Positions 36,911-47,223 of a stretch of 64,000 nucleotides of DNA are shown here, in pieces. The stretch is from the NCBI RefSeq assembly GCF_902499555.1, contig NZ_CABVMM010000011.1, positions 1-64,000 on the forward strand, given 5' to 3'. The first letter of the stretch is position 1. Each line of letters begins with the position of its first letter. The DNA is from Mesonia oceanica (lineage in GTDB: Bacteria > Bacteroidota > Bacteroidia > Flavobacteriales > Flavobacteriaceae). Under the pieces are notes generated by a model. It searched no databases. It was not told where the DNA came from and was given only the letters and a program-made list of their open reading frames with translations. The position numbers and the translations under genes are program-made.

Positions 36911-36921
36911 TTTGTTTCTTT

Positions 36922-37554
36922 TTATTGTTTAGTGAATGTTACTCCATATACACCTCCTTGAATACCTAGGGCCAAGGAAAAAGAAGTGTCAGAATTAACA
37001 CTTCCCCCTGTACCTGGGACTATGTTAGGGTCTCCTATAATAGGACCAAAGTCAGAGCTTTGGGTAGGAAATACTATAGAGCCATTTCCTAAATCAATCA
37101 TGTAAATTCCTATCTCATTAGGAGGTAATGCATCTGAATTTGTGTAATAACCATCAGCAAATTTACTGACTTCATTTTCTCCACCGTTTCCTGATAGATA
37201 CTCTCCTGTTAAATCTCTGTTAGTAGCAGTTTCTTTATCTCCTACACCTACATATCTTACAGTAGAGGCAGAGTAACCATCAGTATTGGTGGCAGAATAT
37301 GTAAGTATGTATAATCCTGGTGTGTTGGAATCAACTTCTCCGGTTACTTCTACTTCTATTTCATTACCATCCTCAGTTGCAATTACTCCCGGATCAACAT
37401 AATCTTCTCCTAATTGATGCAAAGAATATTGCTTACCTTCCATTTGGAATACGGCATAATTTGTAATATCTGATTCTATAGGATCTTCTGGACTACATCC
37501 AATCAATAATCCAAGCGAAATAGCAAAAAATAGCTTATATATATTTAAGTTCAT
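36922..37554 (-). CDS. DUF5011-type Ig-like lipoprotein
   Basis: A 210-residue lipoprotein with lipobox IGC (Cys20). A beta-sandwich domain follows (about residues 35-105), matching the DUF5011/BT_2262 Ig-like domain: LHQLGEDYVDPGVIATEDGNEIEV, SNTPGLYILTYSATNTDGY, STVRYVGVG. The C-terminal half (GEYLSGNGGENEVSKF onward) is a less recognisable beta domain. It lies 19 bp after the SusD-like gene and is therefore part of that operon. Such domains often form surface binding modules; the ligand is unknown. Confidence 0.8.
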   Translation of the reverse strand: MNLNIYKLFFAISLGLLIGCSPEDPIESDITNYAVFQMEGKQYSLHQLGEDYVDPGVIATEDGNEIEVEVTGEVDSNTPGLYILTYSATNTDGYSASTVRYVGVGDKETATNRDLTGEYLSGNGGENEVSKFADGYYTNSDALPPNEIGIYMIDLGNGSIVFPTQSSDFGPIIGDPNIVPGTGGSVNSDTSFSLALGIQGGVYGVTFTKQ

Positions 37555-37573
37555 AATTTTCTTTTTTTTTAAT

Positions 37574-39082
37574 TTATTTTTGATCCCACCAAACTTTTAC
37601 AAGTAAGTTTTGTTTTTGATTCAAGTTGGAGTTTCTTGTAACTTCATTGTCAGGATAGAAAACACTACTTGGAATTGAATTCCCTGGCAATACAGATGTT
37701 ACTGATACCAACCTTCTTCCTAAGCTATAATCTGGAGTATTAGAAACTAATTCAGGAAATTTAGTTCTAGTAGTCTCTATCCAAGCTTCAATATTATTAA
37801 CTCCAGCTAGGGCAACCCATTTCTGTATGATAATTTGTTCTACCAATTCTTCTGTAGAGACTGTTGTATCAAATTCATAGGCTCCTCCAGTACCAATCAT
37901 TTCATTAGCAACAGTAACTGCTTCAGTATTAGTGTAATCTTCTGTTTTTGATATATTTAGCAAGAAAGATTGTACTATTCCTTGATTGTAAAGACTCTCA
38001 GCAGCAGCAGCTCCCGAATATCTTGCTAAAGCTTCAGCTTGTAAAAAGCTACTTTCAGATAAAGTAATAAGGTAAACAGGGGTTAGTGGAGCAACTCTAG
38101 GTCTTGAAAATTCATTTGATTTTTGATTGCTAAAATTACTAGTAATACCATCTCCTTGATCTATTCCTATATACTCACCATTTTTATTAGCTCTATATAT
38201 AGTTTTTAATCTGATGGTATCAGAATTAGATTCTAGATATTCGTGTAAAGAATTACTCGCTACATTATTAACATCACCTAGACCTGTAGATGCTATTTGT
38301 ACTTCATAGAAAGGGTTTCTTTTATCAGTAGCATCTATAAAAGCATCAAACTTTGCATCTGCTGTGATAAAGTTACCATTGTTGAGAAGTGCTAATACTT
38401 CAGCACTATTATTTTGAGAAGTATAAGACATTCTCATATAAAGCTTTAGTTTTAAGGTGTTAGCGAATTGTATCCAACTTGTCATATCTGCACCATAAAT
38501 AAGGTCTTGTGCACCTACACTACTTTCAACAGGGTTTTGTTCGTATTGAGCTAAAGCACTATCTATTTTTGCTATTAAATCTAAATAAATTTCTTCTCCA
38601 CTAGTGGGCATAGGAGATAGGTTATTTTGACCTTCTAAAGCTTCTGTGTAAGGGATATCCCCAAAAACATCCGTTAAGATTTGATAGGTATAGGCTTGTA
38701 AACAAGTAGCTATTAAATAAGTTCCCGTTTCACCATTTTCTTCAGATTTGTCAAGTACAAACTTTGCATCATTTAATGCACCAGCATATAGTTCAGTCCA
38801 AAGTCTATTAGCATAATCTACATTGATATTATAGGTATCTATGTTTTCATATTGACTAGCTCCTGGAGACTGAGTATAATATTGGGCATATATTCCACCT
38901 AAATTAAATAAATCTCCACCCATTACCGTTACTAATGATCCTTCAACAGCCGATAGGGCTAGACCCGCATCGATTTCTTGTGGACTATTAGGATCTTCGT
39001 TAATATCTAATTCACTATCACAGGAGTATAACACTACCAATAAGGATAGTAACAAAAATTTTATATTATTCTTCATTTTCAT
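37574..39082 (-). CDS. SusD/RagB-family outer-membrane lipoprotein (SusD-like 2 type)
   Basis: A 502-residue substrate-binding lipoprotein that forms the lid over the SusC barrel. Lipobox is YSC (Cys21), then the mature start SELDINEDPNSPQ. TPR-like helical features are present (YAQYYTQSPGASQYENIDTY, YQILTDVFGDIPYTEAL, ILQKWVALAGVNNIEAWIETTRT), typical of the SusD-like 2 group (PF12771). It follows the SusC gene by 6 bp. The substrate is not predictable: no glycoside hydrolase, lyase or sulfatase lies nearby. ATG 39076 is a possible alternative start. Confidence 0.93.
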   Translation of the reverse strand: MKMKNNIKFLLLSLLVVLYSCDSELDINEDPNSPQEIDAGLALSAVEGSLVTVMGGDLFNLGGIYAQYYTQSPGASQYENIDTYNINVDYANRLWTELYAGALNDAKFVLDKSEENGETGTYLIATCLQAYTYQILTDVFGDIPYTEALEGQNNLSPMPTSGEEIYLDLIAKIDSALAQYEQNPVESSVGAQDLIYGADMTSWIQFANTLKLKLYMRMSYTSQNNSAEVLALLNNGNFITADAKFDAFIDATDKRNPFYEVQIASTGLGDVNNVASNSLHEYLESNSDTIRLKTIYRANKNGEYIGIDQGDGITSNFSNQKSNEFSRPRVAPLTPVYLITLSESSFLQAEALARYSGAAAAESLYNQGIVQSFLLNISKTEDYTNTEAVTVANEMIGTGGAYEFDTTVSTEELVEQIIIQKWVALAGVNNIEAWIETTRTKFPELVSNTPDYSLGRRLVSVTSVLPGNSIPSSVFYPDNEVTRNSNLNQKQNLLVKVWWDQK

Positions 39083-39088
39083 TTTTTT

Positions 39089-42000
39089 TTAAAATTTCGT
39101 TTTAATACTAAAACCAACACTTCTCGTACTAGGATTAGCACCAAATTCACCAAATTGACCTGATAGACCTGTTCCAAAAGTTGATACTTCAGGATCAATA
39201 AATTGATTGTCTTCTGGTGTCCATACAAATAAATTTCTTCCTATCACAGAAAAACTTAATGCATCCATAAATGTTTTATCTAACAGTTTTGAAGGGATGC
39301 TATAAGAAATTACAACTTCTCTTAATTTAACAAAAGATTTATCGATAACTTCACCTCTATTTAGAGCTTCTGCTCTATAGTAATCATCTTGATGTTCTCT
39401 ATCTACAGGAGTAGAATTTTCTACGTAAGTTATGGAGCCATCGTCATTGAGAACTTGTTGTACTGAGTTTGATACAACAAAAGGTCTTCTGTCGTTATAC
39501 ATGGTTACTGTAGAATTTCCTGTAAACCTCATAATACTAGCAGTTCTACTAAACATTAACCCTCCTTGTCTTGAGTCTAAAGTGAAATCTAAGGATAAAT
39601 TTTTATAACTTAAATTATTAGAAAAACCAAGGGTATAATCATATTGAGTATCTCCATATACTTCTTTTTCAGAAGCAGCAATAGGAACACCATTACTATC
39701 TACTATAATTTGGCCACTATCAGTTCTTGCGGGAACAGAGCCTTCTATAAGACCTATGGTTTGTCCTTCTCTTGCTAGAAGAGATGTAGTGCTTAATCCT
39801 GCTAATGATACTTGATCTATTCTATCATCCAATTCTTCTAACTTAGAATTATTGGTTGCAAAATTAATAGAGGCTCTCCAAGTAAAATTATTGGTTTTGA
39901 TTGGAGTGATAGTTACTAAAGCTTCTATACCTTTATTGGAAATGGTTCCAACATTAGCTTGTTGACTCGTGTAACCTGTAGAAGGTGCGAATGGAAGGGC
40001 TAAGATTTGGTTTTCTACTTTTGAATCATAGTAGGTGAAGTCAATTCCTAGTCTGTTAGAGAAGAATTCTAATTCTGCCCCTACTTCAAATTCTTTTCTA
40101 GTTTCAGGCTTTAAATTAGAATTTGCTGCTCTGTTACCTACTTCATACGCATTAACACCTCCTAATGGAAAGTTTAGGTTAGCAAATCCTTGGTTATCTG
40201 CAGAACCGGGTACAAATACTGAATTTACAAGATAAGGAGAAGTATCAACCCCTGTAGATCCATAACCTGCTCTTAATTTACCGTAATTCATAAAGCTAGT
40301 TAAACCATCAAATGTTCTAGTAAATACCCAACTTGTATTTACACCTCCATATAAAATTGAATTATTGCCAAGCGGTAGTGTAGAATACCAGTCATTTCTA
40401 ATATTTCCTGTTAAAAATAATTGATTTTTTAAATCAAAGGTTGTTGTGTTAAAAATACCGTAAAGTTTACGAGTAGACCTTAATGATGATGCTTGAGGTT
40501 GTTGACCAGAATTGCTTAAACTATAAAAACCAGGAATATTTTGACTACCCACTTCTGCTGTAAGAGAATTACTCTCTCTTATATTGATATTAAAACCAGA
40601 GGTAGAAACCACACCAATACTTTCATTGATATCTAAATTAAGATCATATAGGATATCATGATTTAATTGCTTGTAAGTTAATTGGTTTTCATAATAGGAA
40701 CCAGGGTATTCGGTAGAAGTCCCATCATTTGGTGAGCCTGGAGCAGCATCAACAATAGCTTCCCATTTTCTTAGTTGTGAACTATAAGTATCTAATCCAA
40801 AACGATAAGTTAAATTAGACCAACTATTAATATCCAGGTCAAGCGTAAATGATCCATATACTCTTTCTTTATTATATTTAGAACCATTTTCATTTAGGGT
40901 AAAATATGGATTAGTTACTCCATAAGGAGTGAAATAATTAGAAACATTATTAAATGGATCATTATAATCTTTAAATCCAGAAATATTTATGTCTGTAGGT
41001 GTTTGTAGGATGTTGTTGAAAACAGTTAACCCTTGTCCCGCAGCAACACTAGATCCTGAAGTGTTTACATAGTTTAAATTTCCTGAAAAATTAAGGAAGC
41101 CCACTTTAGAATCTGCTGACAATGATAAATTATTTCTTTCGAATGAATCTGCATCAGTTGGGTAGATACCATCCTGTGATAAATTAGAATAAGACATTCT
41201 GGCAGTTGATTTTTCATTACCACCAGAGACGGCTACACTATTTAAATAAGATGTACCGGTAGTGAAAAAGTTTCTCATTTGATCTTCTTGAAAAGAATAT
41301 GGCTTTAGTTGTTGTGAATTGTTAACGATATTTCCCCATACTCTAGTTTTACCATCGAATCTTGGCCCCCAAGAACCATTTTCACCTAAATAGTGAACAG
41401 CATCCCAACCTTGACCAAAAGTTTCTTGTCGATTAGGGGTTCTATTAACTCTAGAAAAGAAAGTGGTTGTAGATAAGTCTACCGTTAATTTACCGGCTTT
41501 TCCTTTTTTTGTAGTAATTACCACTACTCCATTGGCTCCTCTATTACCATATAGAGCAGTAGCAGAAGCTCCTTTTAGTATGGTGATGTTTTCAATATCT
41601 TCAGGATTAACGTCTTGTGATCCTCGTCCAAAGTCATATCCTCCATTAAGATCATCATCAAATGCACTTTGGTTATTCATAGGTACACCATCAATAACAT
41701 ATAAGGGTTGGTTGCTTCCTGATAAAGTACTAACCCCTCTGATAATCACTCCAGAAGATGCGCCAGGATCTGTAGAAGCACTTGCAATGGTAACCCCGGC
41801 TACTTTACCTTTAAGAGAGTTGGCAATATCAGACTGTGCCCCTTTAACAATTTCCTCTGCTTGAATTGTGGCTGTAGCAGCACCTATCGAAGACTTTTCT
41901 CTTTCAATACCTGCGGCAGTTACAATTACTTCCTCCAATTGGTTTCCGGCTTCTAGGCTTACATTATAGCTAGACTGTCCACCAATAGTTACTTCTTGGG

Positions 42001-42238
42001 TTTCAAAGCCCACATAACTAAATTCAAGTACATCTCCGTTAGAGACTTCAATAGAGTAATTACCATCAAAATCGGTTTGAGTACCGGAAGATGTTCCTTG
42101 TACTATGATGTTCACCCCTGGTAGAGGGAGACCATCTCCATCTGTTACCATACCGGTAACAGTTTTTTCTTGTGCAAAAGTAATTTGCACGACAAACGCT
42201 AATAGTAGCGTTAGAATTCCACTAAACTTTGTTCTCAT
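39089..42238 (-). CDS. SusC/RagA-family TonB-linked outer-membrane receptor
   Basis: A 1049-residue outer-membrane importer. Signal peptide ends ITFAQ (residue 22). An N-terminal carboxypeptidase-regulatory-like domain (GMVTDGDGLPLPGVNI, GTSSGTQTDFDGNYS) is followed by the plug (EEVIVTAAGIERE, VIIRGVSTLSG, ASATALYGNRGANGVVVITTK). A 22-strand barrel fills the rest, ending in RSVGFSIKTKF. It is the first gene of an operon with the SusD-like protein and two lipoproteins. Importers of this kind use TonB-ExbBD energy to take up glycans, peptides or other large nutrients. The substrate is unknown. Confidence 0.96.
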   Translation of the reverse strand: MRTKFSGILTLLLAFVVQITFAQEKTVTGMVTDGDGLPLPGVNIIVQGTSSGTQTDFDGNYSIEVSNGDVLEFSYVGFETQEVTIGGQSSYNVSLEAGNQLEEVIVTAAGIEREKSSIGAATATIQAEEIVKGAQSDIANSLKGKVAGVTIASASTDPGASSGVIIRGVSTLSGSNQPLYVIDGVPMNNQSAFDDDLNGGYDFGRGSQDVNPEDIENITILKGASATALYGNRGANGVVVITTKKGKAGKLTVDLSTTTFFSRVNRTPNRQETFGQGWDAVHYLGENGSWGPRFDGKTRVWGNIVNNSQQLKPYSFQEDQMRNFFTTGTSYLNSVAVSGGNEKSTARMSYSNLSQDGIYPTDADSFERNNLSLSADSKVGFLNFSGNLNYVNTSGSSVAAGQGLTVFNNILQTPTDINISGFKDYNDPFNNVSNYFTPYGVTNPYFTLNENGSKYNKERVYGSFTLDLDINSWSNLTYRFGLDTYSSQLRKWEAIVDAAPGSPNDGTSTEYPGSYYENQLTYKQLNHDILYDLNLDINESIGVVSTSGFNINIRESNSLTAEVGSQNIPGFYSLSNSGQQPQASSLRSTRKLYGIFNTTTFDLKNQLFLTGNIRNDWYSTLPLGNNSILYGGVNTSWVFTRTFDGLTSFMNYGKLRAGYGSTGVDTSPYLVNSVFVPGSADNQGFANLNFPLGGVNAYEVGNRAANSNLKPETRKEFEVGAELEFFSNRLGIDFTYYDSKVENQILALPFAPSTGYTSQQANVGTISNKGIEALVTITPIKTNNFTWRASINFATNNSKLEELDDRIDQVSLAGLSTTSLLAREGQTIGLIEGSVPARTDSGQIIVDSNGVPIAASEKEVYGDTQYDYTLGFSNNLSYKNLSLDFTLDSRQGGLMFSRTASIMRFTGNSTVTMYNDRRPFVVSNSVQQVLNDDGSITYVENSTPVDREHQDDYYRAEALNRGEVIDKSFVKLREVVISYSIPSKLLDKTFMDALSFSVIGRNLFVWTPEDNQFIDPEVSTFGTGLSGQFGEFGANPSTRSVGFSIKTKF

Positions 42239-42349
42239 TTTATAATTTATTTGAATTAGCCAATACCAAAAATGAATAATAATAGTGTAAATACCAACTT
42301 TTTTTTAAAAAAAATCCAATTTTGATGCATTAAAACTAATCCTTGCATT

Positions 42350-44041
42350 TTAAAATTCTGTTGATAATTTTAAATGGACAGTCGTGTTTTTTATTTCAAA
42401 GCTTTGATTTTCAGTTTTCCCGTTAGCAAATATCAATTTAAATAGGCCACTCTTGGTGTTCAGTCCGAATCCAAATCCAAAACTGATTAAATTGCTGTTT
42501 TGGTTCAGGTTTTGGTTTTTTAATTTACCAAAATCTAGAATAGTGTTGGCGTATAAGCTTTTGTCTACAGTATATCTGTATTCTGTATTGAAAAAACTGT
42601 AAAGGTTTCCAATTAGGCTGTTTTCTCTAAATCCTCTTAATGTGTTTATTCCTCCGGTTCTAAAAAGTTCATTGGTTAAATAGTTTTCAGAGTTTAAATA
42701 ACCTGTGTGGTTTGCTATATAGATAAAGTTTCTGTTATTGAGTTTAAAATTATGGAATCCGGAAAATGTAATTCTTTGTTGATTAATTCTTTTGTCGTTA
42801 TTTTCTCTATTCCCGATTTCTGTATTTAAAGAAATATACGATATGTTTTTGAAGATGGTTTTATTGTCTGTTTTTGAATAAGTGATTCTTCCGGTCAGGT
42901 AATTGGAGTTGTAATCGCTGTAGTTTTCTAAGCTGGTTTGGTTTTCTTCTAATAAATAGTTAGAGTTTTCGGTTTTGTAACCCGTAGAGAATTTTAATAG
43001 GGGGTTGGCGGTATAAGTTCCTTTAATTTCTTGCGTGCTGTTAGAGAAGGTGGAGTCCTGTCTTGTTAAATTTAAAGATGCCTCTGCGCTGATAGGGGTG
43101 TTGAATAGATATGGTAAAATTACTTCAGCATTAAAATAGGAGTATTCATCTCCATTGTTTTTATATTCAATATGAAGTTCTTCTCCATAATTTAGATTAT
43201 TGGTAAGCTGAAGGTTAATGTGGCCGTTTAATTGCAGGTTGCTGTTTTCTTCGCTATTTGAAAACCCTAAAAATCCATCAAACAAATTGCTGTTTTGTTT
43301 TTCTAAGTATAAAAACACGGTCGTCGAGTCATTAGTGAATAAAACTTCAGGTTTTCTGATTTGATTTGCGAAACTTAAGTTTTGCAGCGCTTTTGTTTTT
43401 TTGTTGATGCTTGTTTTGTTGAATTCTTTACCTGTTTTTAAGCGTAAATAATTATTAAGAAAACTGTGGGGGAATTTCTCGTAACCTTTAATGGTGATTT
43501 TATCTAAAGTTCTTTTTTTTGAAGATGAAATTGCCATTTCGGCTATTAATCTGTTTTTTTCTTTTTTGATGTTTGTTAATTGGATGCTGGAGAAAGGTCT
43601 TCCTTTGTTGGATATTTCTTCATTTAGACTAATTAAGTATTGCTCGATATTTTCAGTGGGCAGGGTGACTGAGTCTTGAAGTTTGGTTTCTTTCAGTTTT
43701 AATTCTTGGTTAATCGAATCTGAGTTCTGTAAATACAGGGTGGTTTCTTTGTAAAAAGAACCTAACTCTACTTTTCCTATATATATGGTTGCTTTTTTTT
43801 CTTTTTCAACTTCAATTTTTCTTGCATCTATGTAACCTTTTTTTTGTGAAAAGTGAATTATGGAATCTAGCTCTGCTGATAAACTTTTAAAATTCGGGTG
43901 TTGTTTTTTGTAATTAAGTTGGTTGATGAATTTTTGTTTTGAACTGTCTTTTGTGGTAACCTTTAATTCTAGGTTTTGACAGAGTATATTGCTGTAACAA
44001 CTCAGAAATATAAAAAGGGATATGTAAATTTTTTTGTTGAT
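42350..44041 (-). CDS. BamA/TamA-like outer-membrane protein with no canonical start codon
   Basis: The open frame has no stop between 42350 and about 44105 and encodes about 563 residues from the suggested start. It begins with a clear signal peptide (NKKIYISLFIFLSCYSNILC then QN), and then two to three POTRA-like domains (FKSLSAELDSIIHFSQKKGYIDA; LDKITIKGYEKFPHSFLNNY; KTGKEFNKTSINKKTKALQNL). A beta-barrel with the surface-antigen motif GGINTLRGFRENS follows, ending LKLSTEF. The only ATG, at 43537, is inside the protein and would remove the signal peptide. The codon before NKK is ATC at 44041, so a rare start or start-codon mutation is suspected. Function would be outer-membrane protein or lipid assembly. 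Confidence 0.6.
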   Translation of the reverse strand: MNKKIYISLFIFLSCYSNILCQNLELKVTTKDSSKQKFINQLNYKKQHPNFKSLSAELDSIIHFSQKKGYIDARKIEVEKEKKATIYIGKVELGSFYKETTLYLQNSDSINQELKLKETKLQDSVTLPTENIEQYLISLNEEISNKGRPFSSIQLTNIKKEKNRLIAEMAISSSKKRTLDKITIKGYEKFPHSFLNNYLRLKTGKEFNKTSINKKTKALQNLSFANQIRKPEVLFTNDSTTVFLYLEKQNSNLFDGFLGFSNSEENSNLQLNGHINLQLTNNLNYGEELHIEYKNNGDEYSYFNAEVILPYLFNTPISAEASLNLTRQDSTFSNSTQEIKGTYTANPLLKFSTGYKTENSNYLLEENQTSLENYSDYNSNYLTGRITYSKTDNKTIFKNISYISLNTEIGNRENNDKRINQQRITFSGFHNFKLNNRNFIYIANHTGYLNSENYLTNELFRTGGINTLRGFRENSLIGNLYSFFNTEYRYTVDKSLYANTILDFGKLKNQNLNQNSNLISFGFGFGLNTKSGLFKLIFANGKTENQSFEIKNTTVHLKLSTEF

Positions 44042-44134
44042 AAATGATTGTTTTAGAATACTAACGGTAAATATGCTTATTCTTATGTTGAGGGTTAAGA
44101 AAAATTAATCTGTTTGAAAATTAATGAATTATAG

Positions 44135-44165
44135 TTTGAATAGTTGAAATATATTTCTACATTTG
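44135..44165 (+). promoter_or_regulatory. Promoter of the rpsL ribosomal operon
   Basis: TTTG at 44135-44138 and TACATTTG at 44158-44165 are separated by exactly 19 bp, a full match to the Bacteroidota consensus TTTG-N19-TAnnTTTG. The expected start is about 7 bp later, leaving a roughly 48-nt leader before the rpsL ATG. Confidence 0.88.
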
Positions 44166-44220
44166 CAAACCCTAAAAATAGGGATAAATAATTTTAATTA
44201 ATTAGTTGTAAGTAGAATTT

Positions 44221-44595
44221 ATGCCAACAATTTCACAATTAGTACGAAAAGGAAGGGCCAAAATAACTAAGAAGAGTAAATCGGCTGCTTTGGATTCGTG
44301 TCCTCAGAGAAGAGGGGTTTGTACGCGTGTGTATACCACTACACCTAAAAAACCAAACTCTGCTATGCGTAAAGTAGCAAGGGTAAGGTTGACCAATGGT
44401 AAAGAGGTGAACGCATACATCCCTGGTGAAGGACACAATTTACAAGAGCACTCGATAGTATTAGTTAGAGGCGGAAGGGTTAAAGATTTGCCAGGTGTTA
44501 GATATCACATTGTTAGAGGAGCTTTAGATACCGCAGGTGTTGAGGGTAGAACTCAGAGAAGATCTAAGTACGGAGCGAAACGCCCTAAAAAGTAA
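44221..44595 (+). CDS. rpsL: 30S ribosomal protein S12
   Basis: Decoding-centre protein of the 30S subunit (uS12), 124 residues. The conserved KKPNSAMRK block holds K43 and K44, and [14 protein letters not shown] holds K88 and D89. These positions, where streptomycin-resistance changes arise, have the wild-type residues. It is the first gene of the ribosomal supercluster, directly behind the consensus promoter, and rpsG follows 24 bp later. Confidence 0.99.
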   Translation: MPTISQLVRKGRAKITKKSKSAALDSCPQRRGVCTRVYTTTPKKPNSAMRKVARVRLTNGKEVNAYIPGEGHNLQEHSIVLVRGGRVKDLPGVRYHIVRGALDTAGVEGRTQRRSKYGAKRPKK

Positions 44596-44619
44596 TTCAA
44601 AAACTTTTAAAACGAAGAA

Positions 44620-45096
44620 ATGAGAAAAAGACAGGCTAAAAAAAGACCTCTTTTACCGGATCCTAAATTTAACGACCAGTTGGTAACAAGGTTTGTTAAT
44701 ATGATGATGTGGGATGGTAAAAAATCAGTGGCATTCAAGATTTTTTATGATGCTATTGCTATTGTAGAGGAGAAAAAGCAAGACGAAGAAAAAACTGCTT
44801 TAGAAGTTTGGAAAGATGCTTTATCAAATGTGATGCCGCACGTAGAAGTAAGAAGTAGAAGAGTGGGTGGTGCGACTTTCCAGATTCCAATGCAGATTAG
44901 ACCAGATAGAAAAGTTTCAACAGCTATGAAGTGGTTGATTTCTTTTGCTAGAAAAAGAAATGAAAAATCAATGGCTGCTAAGTTAGCTGCTGAAGTTTTA
45001 GCTGCGGCTAAAGAGGAAGGTGCTGCTGTTAAGAAGAGGGTAGATACTCACAGAATGGCAGAAGCAAACAAAGCATTCTCACATTTTAGATTCTAA
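44620..45096 (+). CDS. rpsG: 30S ribosomal protein S7
   Basis: Primary 16S rRNA binding protein (uS7) that nucleates assembly of the 30S head; 158 residues. The start [15 protein letters not shown] and the [12 protein letters not shown] and [20 protein letters not shown] blocks are diagnostic. In E. coli S7 represses the str operon; no similar site is recognised here in the short rpsL-rpsG gap. Confidence 0.99.
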   Translation: MRKRQAKKRPLLPDPKFNDQLVTRFVNMMMWDGKKSVAFKIFYDAIAIVEEKKQDEEKTALEVWKDALSNVMPHVEVRSRRVGGATFQIPMQIRPDRKVSTAMKWLISFARKRNEKSMAAKLAAEVLAAAKEEGAAVKKRVDTHRMAEANKAFSHFRF

Positions 45097-45101
45097 ATAT
45101 A

Positions 45102-47213
45102 ATGGCACAAAGAGATTTAAAATTTACAAGAAATATAGGTATTGCGGCTCATATTGATGCTGGTAAAACAACAACAACAGAGCGTATACTTTATTATACA
45201 GGTATTAGTCATAAAATAGGAGAAGTGCATGATGGTGCTGCTACTATGGACTGGATGGAGCAAGAGCAGGAAAGAGGTATTACAATTACTTCTGCTGCGA
45301 CTCATTGTACTTGGCCTTATAGAGATCAAGAGTATATCGTTAATATTATTGATACTCCTGGTCACGTTGACTTTACAGTAGAGGTTGAGCGTTCACTTCG
45401 TGTGTTAGACGGTGTTGTTGCATTGTTTAGTGCTGTAGATGGGGTTGAGCCTCAGTCTGAAACAGTTTGGAGACAGGCTGATAAATATAGAGTTCCTCGT
45501 TTAGGATTTGTGAATAAAATGGACCGTCAAGGTGCGGATTTTTTTAACGTGTGTAAGCAGGTTAGAGAAATGTTGGGAGGGAACCCTGTTCCTTTGCAAG
45601 TTCCAATCGGAGATGAGATTGACTTTAAAGGAGTGGTTGACTTGATTTCTAAAAAAGCAATTATTTGGAATGATGAAGATCACGGGATGACTTATGAGGA
45701 GATTGATATTCCTGAAGAGTTAAAAGATGATGTTGATATGTATAGAGCTCAGTTGGTAGAGGCTGTAGCTGAATACGATGAAGCTTTGATGGAGAAATTC
45801 TTCGAAGATGAGAGTTCTATTACAGAAGATGAAATTATCGCTGCGCTTAGAGCTGCAACTATAGATATGTCTATTATACCTATGATGTGTGGTTCTGCGT
45901 TTAAAAATAAAGGGGTTCAAGCAATGTTAGACGCGGTAATGCGTTACTTGCCTTCTCCAGTAGATGTAGATGCGATAGTAGGAACTAATCCTGATACAGG
46001 AGAAGAAGAATCTCGTAAGCCAAATGTAGATTCTCCATTTTCAGCGTTAGCATTTAAAATTGCAACAGATCCTTTCGTAGGTCGTTTAGCTTTCTTCAGA
46101 ACTTATTCTGGTACTTTGGATGCTGGTTCTTATGTTCTTAATAACCGTTCAGGTAAAAAAGAGCGTATCTCAAGGATGTATCAAATGCACTCTAATAAAC
46201 AAGAGCCAATTGAAAAAATTGAAGCTGGGGATATTGGAGCTGCGGTAGGTTTTAAAGATATTAAAACTGGAGATACTTTAACAGATATGGATCATCCGAT
46301 CGTTTTAGAATCTATGACCTTCCCTGCGCCGGTAATTGGTGTTGCGGTAGAGCCAAAGACTAAGGCAGATGTCGATAAGATGGGGATGGCTTTGGCAAAG
46401 TTAGCTGAAGAAGATCCAACTTTCGTTGTGAAAACTGACGAGGTTTCAGGTCAAACTATTATTTCAGGTATGGGAGAATTACATATTGAAATTTTAGTAG
46501 ATCGTTTAAAAAGAGAATTCAAAGTAGAGGTGAACGAAGGTGAACCTCAGGTTGAATATAAAGAAACAGTTACTAAAACTGCTCAGCACAGAGAGGTTTA
46601 TAAAAAGCAATCTGGTGGACGTGGTAAGTTTGCAGATATCATTTTTGAAATGGGACCTGTAGATGAGGATTTTGAAGGTATAGGTCTTCAATTTGTTGAT
46701 GAGATTAAAGGAGGTAGAATTCCAAAAGAGTTTGTTCCTTCGGTTCAGAAAGGTTTCGAAGAAGCAATGAAGAACGGTCCGTTGGCAGGTTTTCAGGTAG
46801 ATACACTTAAAGTGGTATTAAAAGATGGGTCTTTCCACCCGGTGGATTCAGATCAATTATCTTTTGAATTAGCTGCGAAAATGGGATTCAAAGCTGCTGC
46901 TAAAGCTGCAGGTGCTGTTATCCTTGAGCCTATTATGAAAAATGAAGTAGTTACTCCTGAAGAGAATATGGGGGATATCGTAGGTGACTTGAATAGAAGA
47001 AGAGGACAGGTAAATAGTATGTCAGACAGATCTGGTGCTAAAGTGATTAAAGCTGAAGTGCCTTTATCAGAAATGTTTGGTTATGTAACTACCTTGAGAA
47101 CTTTATCTTCCGGTAGAGCAACTTCTACTATGGAATTTTCTCATTATGCTCAAACTCCTTCTAATATTTCAGAAGAAGTGATTAAAGCGGCAAAAGGAGC
47201 AGCTAACGAATAA
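45102..47213 (+). CDS. fusA: Elongation factor G
   Basis: Ribosomal translocase GTPase, 703 residues. G1 AHIDAGKTT is at residues 16-24, G3 is DTPGHVD and G4 is NKMD. Domain IV with [11 protein letters not shown] and the C-terminal domain V ([23 protein letters not shown] region) are complete. It lies 5 bp after rpsG. No tuf gene follows; instead rpsJ begins 10 bp later, joining the str and S10 operons. Confidence 0.99.
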   Translation: MAQRDLKFTRNIGIAAHIDAGKTTTTERILYYTGISHKIGEVHDGAATMDWMEQEQERGITITSAATHCTWPYRDQEYIVNIIDTPGHVDFTVEVERSLRVLDGVVALFSAVDGVEPQSETVWRQADKYRVPRLGFVNKMDRQGADFFNVCKQVREMLGGNPVPLQVPIGDEIDFKGVVDLISKKAIIWNDEDHGMTYEEIDIPEELKDDVDMYRAQLVEAVAEYDEALMEKFFEDESSITEDEIIAALRAATIDMSIIPMMCGSAFKNKGVQAMLDAVMRYLPSPVDVDAIVGTNPDTGEEESRKPNVDSPFSALAFKIATDPFVGRLAFFRTYSGTLDAGSYVLNNRSGKKERISRMYQMHSNKQEPIEKIEAGDIGAAVGFKDIKTGDTLTDMDHPIVLESMTFPAPVIGVAVEPKTKADVDKMGMALAKLAEEDPTFVVKTDEVSGQTIISGMGELHIEILVDRLKREFKVEVNEGEPQVEYKETVTKTAQHREVYKKQSGGRGKFADIIFEMGPVDEDFEGIGLQFVDEIKGGRIPKEFVPSVQKGFEEAMKNGPLAGFQVDTLKVVLKDGSFHPVDSDQLSFELAAKMGFKAAAKAAGAVILEPIMKNEVVTPEENMGDIVGDLNRRRGQVNSMSDRSGAKVIKAEVPLSEMFGYVTTLRTLSSGRATSTMEFSHYAQTPSNISEEVIKAAKGAANE

Positions 47214-47223
47214 AATTAGGAAA

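Noticed and set aside
45117..46691. Several open frames on the minus strand within fusA
   Set aside because: They are shadows of a highly conserved gene with strongly biased codons, have no signals of their own and resemble no protein.
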